A DNA stretch of 64,000 nt. It comes from Bradyrhizobium diazoefficiens (lineage in GTDB: Bacteria > Pseudomonadota > Alphaproteobacteria > Rhizobiales > Xanthobacteraceae). The stretch is from positions 186,001-250,000 of the forward strand of contig NZ_JAFCJJ010000003.1 of the NCBI RefSeq assembly GCF_018131015.1, written 5' to 3'. The position numbers were made by a program, and so were the translations under genes. The notes beneath the pieces were generated by a model. That model ran no database searches. It was given only the letters and a program-made list of their open reading frames with translations, and was not told the DNA's origin. Of the stretch, positions 1 to 8,755 are shown piece after piece (the stretch's first letter is position 1; every line of letters starts with the position of its first letter).

Positions 1-399
1 CGATGGCGGCATCGCCGGAAAGGGCAGGCCGGGCAGCTCGATGATGTCCATCAGCGCCGACATGTCCTTGCCCTTGATCACGAGCTTGCCGACGCCGCCC
101 GAGCCGGGCTGGGTCTCGGCATTGGTGACCATGCCGTCGATGAGGGACTCGGCCGTGCCGTTGATGGTCACCACCAGCACCACGCGCAGCAGCGGCGGCA
201 GCGCCCCGCCGCCGGCGAGCAGGAAGATGGTGCGCAATGGGGAACGTACGGGCAGGTCGAAGGTCAGCTCGAACCCGCTCTGCGCATCGCCCGATCCGAT
301 CTCGACCTTGGCATGGGTCAGCGTCTCCAGCACCTCGCGCGGCGCCGGCACGGGGGCCGGGCCGATCTGGAGCGAGAGCTGAACGCCGCCCTGCATCAT
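1..399 (-). CDS. Contractile injection system spike/baseplate protein, gpD/VgrG-like (partial, C-terminus outside window)
   Basis: Only the first 133 codons are in the window; the frame stays open to base 1. The start is the ATG at 397-399, with an AAGGAGG ribosome site at 409-415 read on the minus strand, which overlaps the end of the preceding gene. The visible part reads as the N-terminal domain of the phage late-control gene D / Pvc8 / VgrG family: amphipathic beta segments, then a VVTINGTAESLIDGMV-type stretch and a KLVIKGKDMSALMD-type stretch near residues 110-120. That domain forms the hub connecting tube to spike. The family call rests on pattern and on position directly after the LysM-like baseplate gene, the usual order in such clusters. 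The rest of the cluster (gp25-like, gpJ/gpI-like, cargo) should lie beyond base 1. Confidence 0.72.
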   Translation of the reverse strand, partial: MMQGGVQLSLQIGPAPVPAPREVLETLTHAKVEIGSGDAQSGFELTFDLPVRSPLRTIFLLAGGGALPPLLRVVLVVTINGTAESLIDGMVTNAETQPGSGGVGKLVIKGKDMSALMDIIELPGLPFPAMPPS

Positions 400-413
400 C
401 TGGACTTGCCTCC

Positions 414-764
414 TTACAGCCCGTTCGGACGGGGAATCTGCACGCGTTCGCCTTGCGTGTCGGTCAATTCGAACGGATCGGTCACGACATTGGCGTCGGC
501 GATCCGCCAATACAGCTCGGGGTCGCCGAGCGTCGCGGAGGCGAGCGTGTCGGGCCGCTCGCCGGCATTGACGATGTGCTCGCCCGCGATGCCGATGTCG
601 CGTGCCTGTGGAATGAAGCGGCGCAGCACGTAAGCGACGCCGGGATCGTCGGCACTGCGCTTCAGCCGCCCGATCGCCGCGCCGTGGTAGCGGCTGTTCG
701 GCGCAAAGGTGTTGTCTGGAAACGCTCCGGCGTCGATCAGCATCTGGACAGGATCCGAGGACAT
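414..764 (-). CDS. LysM-like baseplate/tube-connector protein of the injection system
   Basis: A 116-residue protein. I chose the ATG at 762-764 because a GGAG lies six bases upstream; the frame also has an upstream TTG at 779 that would overlap the previous stop. The N-terminal half carries a RYHGAAIGRL-type segment and a predicted strand-rich core. The C-terminal half (HIVNAGERPDTLASATLGDP onward) has the spacing of a LysM fold followed by a short strand ending in VQIPRP. In phage tails and eCIS clusters a LysM-containing protein of this size sits between the tube-initiator and the gpD-like hub, and the order here agrees. No catalytic motif is seen. It could be called simply a conserved eCIS protein. 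Confidence 0.62.
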   Translation of the reverse strand: MSSDPVQMLIDAGAFPDNTFAPNSRYHGAAIGRLKRSADDPGVAYVLRRFIPQARDIGIAGEHIVNAGERPDTLASATLGDPELYWRIADANVVTDPFELTDTQGERVQIPRPNGL

Positions 765-775
765 GTCGCGCTCCG

Positions 776-1444
776 TCAAGGCAGACTGGTGAGACCAAGC
801 GAGGCCAGCGAAGCACTGCCGGTCAGGCCGGCGAGGGTTTCGCGGGTACGCAGGTAGTTGATGAAGATGGTGCCGCCGCGATGCGAGAAACCGAGGTCGT
901 CGGTGCTCATCACGTGCAGCCCGAGCGAGACCTTGGCGCGGATCGGGTTGAGCGCGGGGTCGAACGCCTCCTCGACGATGGAGAATTCGGCCACGCGCAC
1001 CGGGGCAATCCGGTTCTTGCTCCAGACGAACAGGACCAGCGGTGCCTCCGGAGGCAGGATCTCGAGCGTGCCGTTGTCCGCCTGGCTCGCGATGTCCAGC
1101 AGCTCGTCGACGCTCGGATTGACGAGTGCCTCGAGCACCGCGAGCTGCGGCGCGATGCCGAAAGCGACCGCATTGGCGTGCGCGTCGGGATCTGCGAGCT
1201 GGTCGGTCGCGTCGATCTCTGCGTCGAGCTTGATGGTCTCGATAGCCGGTCCCTTCAGCCGGAACGGTTGTGCCCGCGCGTTGCCGCCCGAGGCATCGCC
1301 ACCGGTGCCCTGCACCTGGTAAGTCCGGCTCAGCGTGTCCGGATTGTACTGCAGCGCGATCTGCCGGCGCACCGTGCCGCCGCCCGGCGCCAGCACAACG
1401 AGGCCGCCCTTGAGCAGTTTCGGAGAGGCGGTGAAGCCGGTCAT
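776..1444 (-). CDS. Contractile injection system baseplate protein (Pvc7/gp53-like)
   Basis: A 222-residue protein starting at the ATG at 1442-1444; a GAGCGAG element lies eight bases upstream. A GTG at 1471 would give nine more residues and a 14-base overlap with the preceding gene, so the exact start is open. The sequence opens with a LLKGGLVVLAPGGGTVRRQIALQYNPDTLSR-type region; the YNPDTL motif is typical of tail proteins that join tube to baseplate. It continues with a LKGPAIETIKLDAEID strand pair and ends with a conserved VSLGLHVMS segment. No signal peptide or membrane segment is present. It sits between the DUF4157 gene and the LysM-like gene, as expected for a baseplate component. Confidence 0.65.
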   Translation of the reverse strand: MTGFTASPKLLKGGLVVLAPGGGTVRRQIALQYNPDTLSRTYQVQGTGGDASGGNARAQPFRLKGPAIETIKLDAEIDATDQLADPDAHANAVAFGIAPQLAVLEALVNPSVDELLDIASQADNGTLEILPPEAPLVLFVWSKNRIAPVRVAEFSIVEEAFDPALNPIRAKVSLGLHVMSTDDLGFSHRGGTIFINYLRTRETLAGLTGSASLASLGLTSLP

Positions 1445-1457
1445 GGCAGATACTCGC

Positions 1458-3299
1458 TCATGTGGACTCACTGCCAGATTTCCTGGGGTGACGGATGCTG
1501 AAGACGAAGATGTTCTTCTCGATATAGTCCGCGGGAACCGGCTTGTCGGGGAACATCGCCTTCGCCATCTCCTTGCGGATGTGGTCTTCGTTCACGACGC
1601 CGAACGGATGTGCGGAATATTGATCTTGTCCGACCTTGATCGTGTTTTCGTTGGCGTAGTTGCAGAACCGAAGCAACCAGTTGTGCTTGTTGCATTGATC
1701 GAGTGCGTCGATGTTGCTCCACACGACCTTGCTACCGATCGGTGCTTCGTTGAGCAGAACCTTCATTGACTTCTTCAACTGGATCTCGCCAGCTTGCTCG
1801 ATGACGCCACCCTCCCGGTGGCCCTCCACATAGGTGAAAGGCTTCTCGCCGGGCTTGGTCGCCGTCGGTCCGGTGTTTTCCCACCGTTTGTTGACCCGGC
1901 TGTCGATGCCGAATTCAAGCGGGGTATATTTCTTGTTGAATTCTTCGCGCGTCATCATCCGCCAGTCGGCATAGACGACAGTCGCGACGCCGGCGCCGTA
2001 GCAGTCGAATTTCCATTTCGTCTTGCCTCCCGTCGAATTCGGCACGTCCTTGCCGATATTGTCGACAAAGTGTTTGAACGCGAGCCATGCCTCTGTGGTG
2101 GCAACCAGCTTTTCCCTGCCGATTTCCTTCCATTCACGGGCGTCGTAATGGTCCCCCTCGTCGGGGCCGATCTCGCTGCCGCAAACCTTGCCGAACCCGG
2201 CGCGTTGCAGCACTGCCCCAGCCTCGAGCAGAGCCTGCTGATAGGTGAGTACCGGACCTTTCGGTGCCTCCTTGGGCTGCTGCAGGGGCTCCGGGTTATT
2301 ATCGAGCTCCTTCTCGTCGGCGACATCGAAACGTCTGCGATAGAAATCCATGAGTTCGGTTCGGTGATCCTTGCCAAACTGGTCGAGCAATGTGCGATGC
2401 CGCACCCCGCCAGCACCGAAGAAATACGCGAGCTCGGCCGCCGTCTCGGAGCTGTTGAGCAGCGTCATGATGCCTTCTCGATCGGATTCGAATACCTCGC
2501 CCGTTACCATTTCCCGGATCAGCAGGGCTTTGCGCGCAGAGGTGAGGTTGAATTTGCCGTGGTCTGACTTCCATTCCCGGACGATCTGCCGCGCCATGTC
2601 ATCGCTATCGTCGTCGTTCTGGATGTCCTGGGTATCGTCCAGCTCCTTCAGATACGTATTGAGCTGCTTCGGCGAATAGTCCCAGAATTGAAAGATGTTG
2701 GCGAGAAAGCCGCCGGGCGTACGGCCCTTGCGTTGAATGGCAGCCGTTCCACCGGTGCGTGATTGCTGCAGCACATGGGTGAGCTCGTGGGCAATCAGGT
2801 GGCGGCCCTCATGGCTCGCCGGCTCGTATTTTCCGGCGCCGAATGCGATACTGCGGCCCGCGGTGTACGCTTGGGCGTTGATTGCCTGTGCCGATCGAGC
2901 AGCCTGTTCTCCGGCATGTATCCGAACGCTGGAGAAATCAGCGCGGAATTGTCGCTCCATATCGCGCCTGAGACTGGATTCCAGCGGAGCGCCTGGGTCC
3001 TCAAGCGTCCGTTCGACGCTGGCGGGAGCGGTCGTCTCGCTGCTACGACCGGTCCGGCCGACCACCTCCGCTTGTCGTCCGGCGGTGACCCGATCAGCGG
3101 CGCGGTCAGCCTCATATTCGAGCGGGTCGCGCGAAGCCTCGTCGGCCGATTTCCGCTGCAACGCCTCAGCCTTGCAGTCGTCGCACGTCTCATCCTTGCC
3201 CGCGGCAGCGCCACAAGCGCATTTGCGCTGCAGCTGGATCGCGCGGTTCGTGCTTGTCGTCGCCGGTTGAGAGGTTGCCCGCGAGCTAGTCAGCGCCAT
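1458..3299 (-). CDS. DUF4157 (eCIS core) protein with a possible transglutaminase-like C-terminal domain
   Basis: A 613-residue protein from the ATG at 3297-3299, overlapping the end of the upstream small gene by 14 bases. Residues 27-42 carry a four-cysteine cluster (C27, C29, C39, C42). Residues about 55-185 form the DUF4157 domain, with SSVRIHAG near 123 and the zincin-like HELTHV at 171-176. This domain is the hallmark of eCIS-linked proteins. The region from about 345 to 613 is different. A KWKFDCYGAG motif places Cys433 at a helix start, and an ENTIKVG stretch at 551-557 is followed by YSAHPFG with His564. This Cys...His layout resembles the protein-glutamine gamma-glutamyltransferase fold of bacterial Tgl proteins. 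I infer a cargo toxin or protein-modifying effector loaded through DUF4157. The enzymatic call is tentative. Confidence 0.68.
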   Translation of the reverse strand: MALTSSRATSQPATTSTNRAIQLQRKCACGAAAGKDETCDDCKAEALQRKSADEASRDPLEYEADRAADRVTAGRQAEVVGRTGRSSETTAPASVERTLEDPGAPLESSLRRDMERQFRADFSSVRIHAGEQAARSAQAINAQAYTAGRSIAFGAGKYEPASHEGRHLIAHELTHVLQQSRTGGTAAIQRKGRTPGGFLANIFQFWDYSPKQLNTYLKELDDTQDIQNDDDSDDMARQIVREWKSDHGKFNLTSARKALLIREMVTGEVFESDREGIMTLLNSSETAAELAYFFGAGGVRHRTLLDQFGKDHRTELMDFYRRRFDVADEKELDNNPEPLQQPKEAPKGPVLTYQQALLEAGAVLQRAGFGKVCGSEIGPDEGDHYDAREWKEIGREKLVATTEAWLAFKHFVDNIGKDVPNSTGGKTKWKFDCYGAGVATVVYADWRMMTREEFNKKYTPLEFGIDSRVNKRWENTGPTATKPGEKPFTYVEGHREGGVIEQAGEIQLKKSMKVLLNEAPIGSKVVWSNIDALDQCNKHNWLLRFCNYANENTIKVGQDQYSAHPFGVVNEDHIRKEMAKAMFPDKPVPADYIEKNIFVFSIRHPRKSGSEST

Positions 3300-3534
3300 T
3301 GCGGCCTCGATTCATGTTGAAGCGTTCAGGGCCCGCGATTCCGGTCGCGATGCGTCGGGCGATGATCCGGGGTGCATGCCATTGCGACGCGGCTGGTTCT
3401 TGCGTGGGTGCGCGAGTGGCGAGTTCGCTCTGTAGAGCTTCGCCGACCGCATCCGCAAGGCCGGCCGATGTCGCACGCTGCGATGCATCGACGACGAGCC
3501 GTCCGATCCGAATCTCGATGCCGGCATGTTTCAT
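3286..3534 (-). CDS. Small conserved protein of the injection system operon
   Basis: An 82-residue protein. Its ATG (3532-3534) overlaps the TGA of the ATPase gene in an ATGA junction, so translation is probably coupled. The N-terminus (MKHAGIEIRIGRLVVDAS) has the EIRIGRLVVD pattern seen in short eCIS proteins of unknown function. A helix follows, then a basic C-terminus (RIIARRIATG...NRGRNGAD). No cysteine pairs, signal peptide or membrane segment. It lies between the AAA+ ATPase and the DUF4157 protein, which suggests a role in cargo handling or assembly. That is inference from position only. Confidence 0.6.
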   Translation of the reverse strand: MKHAGIEIRIGRLVVDASQRATSAGLADAVGEALQSELATRAPTQEPAASQWHAPRIIARRIATGIAGPERFNMNRGRNGAD

Positions 3535-5504
3535 GGCATGATCCCGGGCGTTGGCCGTTCCAGTTTGGAGAACTCGGCACGAACCGCGGCGTTGATGGCG
3601 TCCTGGCCGATCCGTCCGTCTTCGGCGGCGGCCAGGAAGGCGGCGTTGAGCGCGATCGCGCGGATATTGCCGCCGGTCAGTTGCAGCTTCGAAAGGCCCG
3701 CGAAGTCCACCTCGCCGAGCGGCGCCTCGGCAGGGAACTGCATCCGCCACAACCGCTCGCGCGCCGCGACGTCGGGGTAGGGGAACTGGACCACGTAGCG
3801 GATGCGGCGCAGGAAGGCGCGGTCGAGCGCGCTCTTCATGTTGGTGGTGAGAATCACGAGCCCGCGATAGGTCTCGATCCGTTGCAGGAGATAGGCAACC
3901 TCGATATTTGCGAAGCGGTCGTGGCTGTCGCGCACCTCGCTGCGCTTGCCGAACAGCGCGTCGGCTTCGTCGAACAGCAGGATCGCACCGCTGGTCTCGG
4001 CGGCCTCGAACAGCCGGCTCAGATTCTTCTCGGTCTCGCCGATATATTTGCTGACGACGCTGGCAAGATCGATGCGGTAGAGATCGAGCCCGGCAGCGTC
4101 TGCGATCGCCTCAGCGGCGTAGGTCTTGCCGGTGCCGGATTCTCCGGCGAACAGGGCGGCGGCGCCGAGGCCACGGCCGTTACGCGCCGCAAATCCCCAG
4201 TCGCCGTAAACACGCGGACGTTGCCGCAGCTCGGCGGCGATGGCGCGGAGCTGGACGATCACGACCGGCGGGACGACCAGATCGTCGAAATCGACGCGAT
4301 TGTCGATCCGCTGCGCCAGGGCATCGAGCCCGCCGCGCGCGGCGGCGCGACAGTGCCTCCACACCGCCGGTCCGAGTGTCGCGGGCTCGGCTTGGGACTC
4401 GGCGAGTGCCTCGCTGACGACGAGGCGCAGCTCTGCGGTTGGCACGTCGAACTGCTGCAGCGCCGGACGCAGCGCGAGCGAGAGTGCGTCGGCTTGTTCG
4501 CGCGGAAGCCCGCGAAGCGCCGCGGCCTGTCGCGCGGCAAGAGGCGCATCCGGAACCAGCAGCCGCAGCATGCGCCGTTGTCGCAGGCGCGACAGGCGGG
4601 CAGGCTCCGGCGCGTTGAGCACGATCGCCGGGCCCGCGAGATGAGCGAGCAGGGTCACCGCCCGTACTTCGGCATCAACAGGCTCACCAGCACGATCGAG
4701 TTCGAGCACGATGACGGCATCGGACAGCGCCGCCTCGCGGTCGAGCAGGCAGGCGGTGTCGGCAATCGCACGGGAATCGTGCGGAAGGTCGCGGGCATGC
4801 AGCCAGAGCGCGTCGGCTTCGAGCCCGGCCGCGGCCTCGCGCGCAACGTCACGCTGCGGTTCGATGTCGCCCCTGGCGTGGCCAAGTGCGACCAGCGCGG
4901 CCGTTCCGGTGCCCAGCGCCTCGGCGACGGCGCGTGCCAGCGGCGCTTCGGGCTCGCTCGTCCCGGCCGTCTCGCAACGGGCGAGCCCGATCAGCCGGGC
5001 GTCCATCGCAACGACACCGGTGAGATAGTGCAGCACGCGCTCGTCGATCTCGATCGGCCGTCGCGGCGGCGCGGCGCGCCCCTCGCAACTGATCAGGTGC
5101 CAGCGCCGCAGCGGCCGCAGCGGCGACATCGCGTCCCAATGCGGCTCGGCCAGCGTCTGCATGGCGAAATTGAGCGTCGGCTGCGCGCTCGCGACCGCGT
5201 CCGGCGCCTGCCGCATCGCCTCGCCGACGAGGCGGCGAAGCGCGCTGTCGAGCTCGACGCCGGCGGCGAGCAGCAGGACCTCGCGCTCGAACGGCGACAG
5301 GCCAAACAGTCTTGTCAGCGTGTCGAGCGCCGGCTCGAAATCGCCGTCGCCCTCGGGCGGCGCCGCCTCCGCGTCTGCCGAGGCGCTCCCCAATTGCTGC
5401 GCAATGCGCAGGCGCAGCGCACCGAGCTGCGCGGACAACCATTGCTGGTTGCGGCTGGTCCAGTCGCGTGCCGGCTCGACCTGAATTCTGTCGTGCATGT
5501 TCAT
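3531..5504 (-). CDS. AAA+ ATPase of the contractile injection system (Pvc15-like)
   Basis: A 657-residue protein starting at the ATG at 5502-5504 (a second ATG two codons on is possible); the ATG overlaps the stop of the DUF4255 gene. The N-terminal ~400 residues are Ala/Leu/Arg-rich helices without clear motifs. The ATPase module is C-terminal: Walker A GESGTGKT at about 454-461, a VVSKYIGETEKNLSRLF segment, Walker B ILLFDEADALFG near 505, sensor-1 TTN, and the RAFLRRI arginine-finger region. Each eCIS encodes one such classical AAA+ protein, thought to act in cargo loading or assembly. All neighbours are tail components of the same operon, so this assignment is solid even though its exact task is not known. 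Confidence 0.88.
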   Translation of the reverse strand: MNMHDRIQVEPARDWTSRNQQWLSAQLGALRLRIAQQLGSASADAEAAPPEGDGDFEPALDTLTRLFGLSPFEREVLLLAAGVELDSALRRLVGEAMRQAPDAVASAQPTLNFAMQTLAEPHWDAMSPLRPLRRWHLISCEGRAAPPRRPIEIDERVLHYLTGVVAMDARLIGLARCETAGTSEPEAPLARAVAEALGTGTAALVALGHARGDIEPQRDVAREAAAGLEADALWLHARDLPHDSRAIADTACLLDREAALSDAVIVLELDRAGEPVDAEVRAVTLLAHLAGPAIVLNAPEPARLSRLRQRRMLRLLVPDAPLAARQAAALRGLPREQADALSLALRPALQQFDVPTAELRLVVSEALAESQAEPATLGPAVWRHCRAAARGGLDALAQRIDNRVDFDDLVVPPVVIVQLRAIAAELRQRPRVYGDWGFAARNGRGLGAAALFAGESGTGKTYAAEAIADAAGLDLYRIDLASVVSKYIGETEKNLSRLFEAAETSGAILLFDEADALFGKRSEVRDSHDRFANIEVAYLLQRIETYRGLVILTTNMKSALDRAFLRRIRYVVQFPYPDVAARERLWRMQFPAEAPLGEVDFAGLSKLQLTGGNIRAIALNAAFLAAAEDGRIGQDAINAAVRAEFSKLERPTPGIMP

Positions 5505-6850
5505 GGCGGCACGCTCAGGGTCTGGGTGGGGTCAAAGGCCGGCGCATCGCCGCTGAGATCGAGCAGGAGGCTGTCGATGCCGTCTACGCGCAGCCGCGCC
5601 GGATACGCGCCGGCGGGAAGGGTCGCAGGAAAGTCGAACACCAGGGTATCCGTGGCGGCATTGCGGGGGTTGGCCGTCGCCTCCACCGAGCCGAGCACGA
5701 GGCTGGTCCGTTGCCGCGGCTGCACCAGCGGGCGCGAGACCAGCGTCACGGTTACGCGCGATGGCAGGGTCTTGCGCAGCACGGTGGCCGCCGGCAGTGA
5801 AAGCACCGGATCGGGATCGATGACCAGGGCGGGCGCTATGATCAGGGCCACTGCGTTGGTCTCGCGCTCGTTGGGTTCGCCCGCCGGCAGGAAGCGCAGC
5901 GTGAGGCTCCACTGCCCCGGCGCCAGCGCTGCTTGCGCGGCGGCATCGTTCGGCAGCGTCACGGTGATCTCGGTGCCGTCGGTATTCGGTGGCCCGGGCA
6001 CCAGTTCGACGGCGACGGGAAACAGCGGATGCGCCAGGCGCACGCGAAAATTGCTGCCGCTGAGGCGGATGCCGGAGAGCGTCACGGGCTCGCCCAGCCG
6101 CGCGCCGCTCTGCTTGAACTGCGGCGCCGCCGCGAACAGCGTCGGCAGCGGCGGCAGCATGTCGGGATTGACGACGACGCCGCGGTCCTTCTTGGTCACG
6201 GGATCGATGATCCCGCGCGACAGCACCGGCAGCGGCGACATCGCGACCTTCGTCGCCTCGATCAGCACCACGGACACCACATAGGCGGCCGACGGCCGGT
6301 AGTGCGACTGGATCGCCGCCCACAGTTTCGACATTTCCTCCGGCCCCATCACCGCCGGCGTGACCTTGATCAGCTCGGCCTGGTCGGCGAGATCGGCTGC
6401 GGCGAGGGCCTGGAACGCCGGTGGCAGCATGGGGAGAGTGAGCGGATTTGGATTGAGCGCGCGCTGCACGGCGGCACGATCCAGCACCGGGCGTTCGTGC
6501 AGGAGATGCATGCCGTAGCCGAGCAGGATCTCGGCCTGGCAATCGACCTTCGCATAGGCGGTCAGGAGATAGTGCAGGTCGAGCGCGAGCGGTGCGTTGG
6601 TCAGGCGCTCGCCGCTGCTTGACGACCGTGATGGCAGCGCCTGGTTTCGCCAGCCCGGGTTCGGCGTCACCTGGTGCAGGAACAGGTTGAGCCGCGGCTG
6701 CTCGTCGGGACTGGTGAGGTCGATCGTGTCGGGAGCGACCGCGCTGACATTGACGGTGCTGCCGACCGCCGGGCCGGCCTCGATCAGCCCGTTGTCGAGC
6801 AGGTTGCGCAACACCGCGCTGACCGCGCCGATCGCGAGGGGCGAACTCAT
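5501..6850 (-). CDS. DUF4255 / Pvc16-family tail cap protein
   Basis: A 449-residue protein from the ATG at 6848-6850, in an ATGA overlap with the upstream gene. Residues 1-200 match the DUF4255 (Pvc16 N-terminal) domain: AVSAVLRNLLDNGLIEAG, then LFLHQVTPNPGWRNQ, then LALDLHYLLTAYA and EILLGYGMHLLHERPVL. The C-terminal half is beta-rich with an immunoglobulin/IPT-like repeat pattern (GEPVTLSGIRL, VTVTLPNDAA) and may be a surface decoration. In Photorhabdus virulence cassettes and the antifeeding prophage the Pvc16 protein caps the distal end of tube and sheath. Length and gene order fit the family. Confidence 0.88.
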   Translation of the reverse strand: MSSPLAIGAVSAVLRNLLDNGLIEAGPAVGSTVNVSAVAPDTIDLTSPDEQPRLNLFLHQVTPNPGWRNQALPSRSSSSGERLTNAPLALDLHYLLTAYAKVDCQAEILLGYGMHLLHERPVLDRAAVQRALNPNPLTLPMLPPAFQALAAADLADQAELIKVTPAVMGPEEMSKLWAAIQSHYRPSAAYVVSVVLIEATKVAMSPLPVLSRGIIDPVTKKDRGVVVNPDMLPPLPTLFAAAPQFKQSGARLGEPVTLSGIRLSGSNFRVRLAHPLFPVAVELVPGPPNTDGTEITVTLPNDAAAQAALAPGQWSLTLRFLPAGEPNERETNAVALIIAPALVIDPDPVLSLPAATVLRKTLPSRVTVTLVSRPLVQPRQRTSLVLGSVEATANPRNAATDTLVFDFPATLPAGAYPARLRVDGIDSLLLDLSGDAPAFDPTQTLSVPP

Positions 6851-7491
6851 GCACGCCCTCCCGGTCCTGGGCGGCGCAAGTAGTCGGACAGCGCCACTGA
6901 CGGCTTTGGCGCGGGCCTGGCAGCGCGCGCCGGGCGCGGCGGCTCCGGCGAACGGATGTCGATGCGGTCGATGGTCACCTTGATCACCGGCGGCGCCTCG
7001 CGTCGGCGCGGCACCTGGCTGGCGAGCACGGCCTGGCCGAGTGGAGCGGCGGATAGCGCTGCTGCGGCCTCGTTCGCCCGGTGTGGCGCCTCGCGTGCGG
7101 TCGCCTCATGCGGCTGCGTCAGGCGTGCCGGCTCGCGCGGCGTCGAGGCCGTATCCGCCGATGCCGGTGGCGGCACCTCGCGCGAAAGGATCGGTTGCGC
7201 CGCGGTGTCGGATTCGGTCGCGATGCGCAGGGGGGATTGCGCGTCTTCCGGCGCCACGCGTGCGCTGCGCTGAGGTGGTAGGGCTGCCACATGTTCGTCT
7301 GCTGCGTTGGTGTCCGGCGTAGCCGGATCGGGCGCGGCCCCCAGCTGCTGCTCGTCCTGCCATGCCTCGAGCATCTGAGCGTCGTCACCCCTCACTGGCG
7401 CGGCGAAGCGGGGCGGCAGCGCGGCACGCGCGGCTCCCGCAATCGGCTCACCGCGCCCGATGCGCGCGAGAATTTGCAGGTGCCCCGTCAT
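6847..7491 (-). CDS. Pro/Ala-rich conserved protein of the injection system operon
   Basis: A 214-residue protein. The ATG at 7489-7491 overlaps the previous TGA (ATGA), which fixes the start; the frame extends upstream but only inside the neighbouring gene. Most of it is low-complexity Ala/Pro/Arg sequence, presumably disordered. The C-terminus is more structured: a VIKVTIDRIDIRSPEPP segment followed by SVALSDYLRRPG. Similar short tails occur in uncharacterised eCIS proteins. No catalytic residues, signal peptide or membrane helix. The strict coupling with the DUF4255 gene suggests it is needed for particle assembly, but no function can be assigned from sequence. Confidence 0.6.
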   Translation of the reverse strand: MTGHLQILARIGRGEPIAGAARAALPPRFAAPVRGDDAQMLEAWQDEQQLGAAPDPATPDTNAADEHVAALPPQRSARVAPEDAQSPLRIATESDTAAQPILSREVPPPASADTASTPREPARLTQPHEATAREAPHRANEAAAALSAAPLGQAVLASQVPRRREAPPVIKVTIDRIDIRSPEPPRPARAARPAPKPSVALSDYLRRPGPGGRA

Positions 7492-8198
7492 GACGCGCCC
7501 GAGAGTTGCAGATAGGCGGCGCGGCGGGCCTGCGGCAGCGCCAGCACCTCGGCTTCGCTCCAGCCATATTCGCGCGCGAGCGCATCGACTTCGAGAAGCG
7601 AGCGCTCGGCAGCCGCCTGCACCTCGGCCCACAGCGCAGGCGCGATGTCGATCACGGCCTGCCAGCCATGGCCGCAGTCGGGGCAGTCGAGCGCAAAGGC
7701 GACGACCGCGCCGGGATCGCAGCGCTCCAGCTCGGCCTCGATCCTGGCCAGTGTTTCCGGATCAGGCGCGGGCGATGGCATCCCGCCGAGGCAGCGCGCG
7801 AGCAGCCATTCGGTTGCGGTCGCCGAGTCCGGGGCCGCGGCGAGATGTTCGAGATCGGAGAGCGTTGGCAGCCGCAATGCCACCTCGCCGCTGCCGTTTG
7901 CGATGCGCGGTGGTGCGGCGGAGGCCGCGGGCGCAAGCCCGGCCGCGAGCGCGGCGCTGTCGGCCGTGAATTCGCAATCCGTCCGGCAGGCGGGGCAGGC
8001 GGCGCGCAGGCGCCATGCTGCGCCGAACAATCTCGTCCGCAGCGCCAGCAGCGCGGCGTTGCCCGCGCCGATCGACGCGGTCGGCGTAGCGCCTGCGGCC
8101 GCGAACAGGGCATCGTCGCGCAGGCGCCGCGGCCGGCCGGCGGCCTGGTCCCACAGCGCCAGGATATCCTGTTCGCGTTGCATGGCGGCGGACGGCAT
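7488..8198 (-). CDS. Zinc-ribbon baseplate protein of the injection system (T4 gp26-like)
   Basis: A 236-residue protein starting at the ATG at 8196-8198, with GAGG six bases upstream. It begins with a helix (REQDILALWDQAAG) and has two CxxC pairs, CPACRTDC (C68, C71, with C75) and CPDCG (C172, C175), which should form one zinc ribbon. Between them is a LRLPTLSDLEHLA segment and a run with WLLARCLGG. The C-terminus (SLLEVDALAREYGWSEAEVLALPQ...YLQL) is the conserved tail also seen in T4 baseplate-like proteins of injection systems. It follows the tube gene by nine bases. Structural role in the baseplate is inferred from family resemblance and position. Confidence 0.66.
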   Translation of the reverse strand: MPSAAMQREQDILALWDQAAGRPRRLRDDALFAAAGATPTASIGAGNAALLALRTRLFGAAWRLRAACPACRTDCEFTADSAALAAGLAPAASAAPPRIANGSGEVALRLPTLSDLEHLAAAPDSATATEWLLARCLGGMPSPAPDPETLARIEAELERCDPGAVVAFALDCPDCGHGWQAVIDIAPALWAEVQAAAERSLLEVDALAREYGWSEAEVLALPQARRAAYLQLSGAS

Positions 8199-8206
8199 GA
8201 GCAGCC

Positions 8207-8731
8207 TCAGGCCTGATCGGACAAGGTGGGTTCGGACGGCTCGGCGACCGCCGTATCACGCTCCCAGCCCTCGTTCTCCAGCTTGATGTGCTGGATCGCG
8301 ACGGCATTGGCGTTGGCGTCGAGATCGGGTAGTGACTGGTATTCCGAAACCCAGCAGCGGAAGATCTTGTAGGCGAGCGCGAGCTGGCCGGCCTCGTTGT
8401 AGACCTCGAGGATGATGTCCTTGCGGAAGTTCCTCAGCGAGACCTCGGCGCCGAGGCCCGCGCCGAAGTGCCAGACGCGGTTGGCCCAGGTCTCGAACTC
8501 GGTATCGTGGGTGACGCCACGGTCGAGCGTGATCGCCTCGAACTTGCTGCGCCCGGGCGACTTGCGCCCCGTCGAGGGATCGCCGCCTTCGCGGTGCTCG
8601 ACCACCTCGGTGGTGCGCTTCAGTGCCGACACCTTGCTGATGCCGGCGACGTAGCGGCCGTCCCATTTCACCCGGAACTTGAAGTTCTTGTAGGGATCGA
8701 AGCGCTGCGGATTGACCGAGAACTGTGCCAT
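8207..8731 (-). CDS. Tail tube protein (gp19/Pvc1-like)
   Basis: A 174-residue protein from the ATG at 8729-8731, lying 24 bases after the sheath stop. It is the inner-tube subunit: hexamers stack to form the rigid tube expelled when the sheath contracts. Diagnostic stretches are DPYKNFKFRVKWDGRYVAGISKV at the N-terminus, EGGDPSTGRKSPGRSKFEAI in the centre, and NEAGQLALAYKIFRCWVSEYQSLPDLDANANAVA with KLENEGWERD near the C-terminus. These match the phage tail tube / T4 gp19 family in both length and order. Direct adjacency to the sheath gene confirms the call. Confidence 0.93.
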   Translation of the reverse strand: MAQFSVNPQRFDPYKNFKFRVKWDGRYVAGISKVSALKRTTEVVEHREGGDPSTGRKSPGRSKFEAITLDRGVTHDTEFETWANRVWHFGAGLGAEVSLRNFRKDIILEVYNEAGQLALAYKIFRCWVSEYQSLPDLDANANAVAIQHIKLENEGWERDTAVAEPSEPTLSDQA

Positions 8732-8755
8732 TTGCTTGCCTTAGGTTGCTTTGCC

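Noticed and set aside
3372..6284. A 970-codon open frame on the plus strand across the ATPase and DUF4255 genes
   Set aside because: It is antisense to two well-supported genes. High GC at third positions keeps antisense frames open; composition is Arg/Gly/Glu-biased with no recognisable domain.
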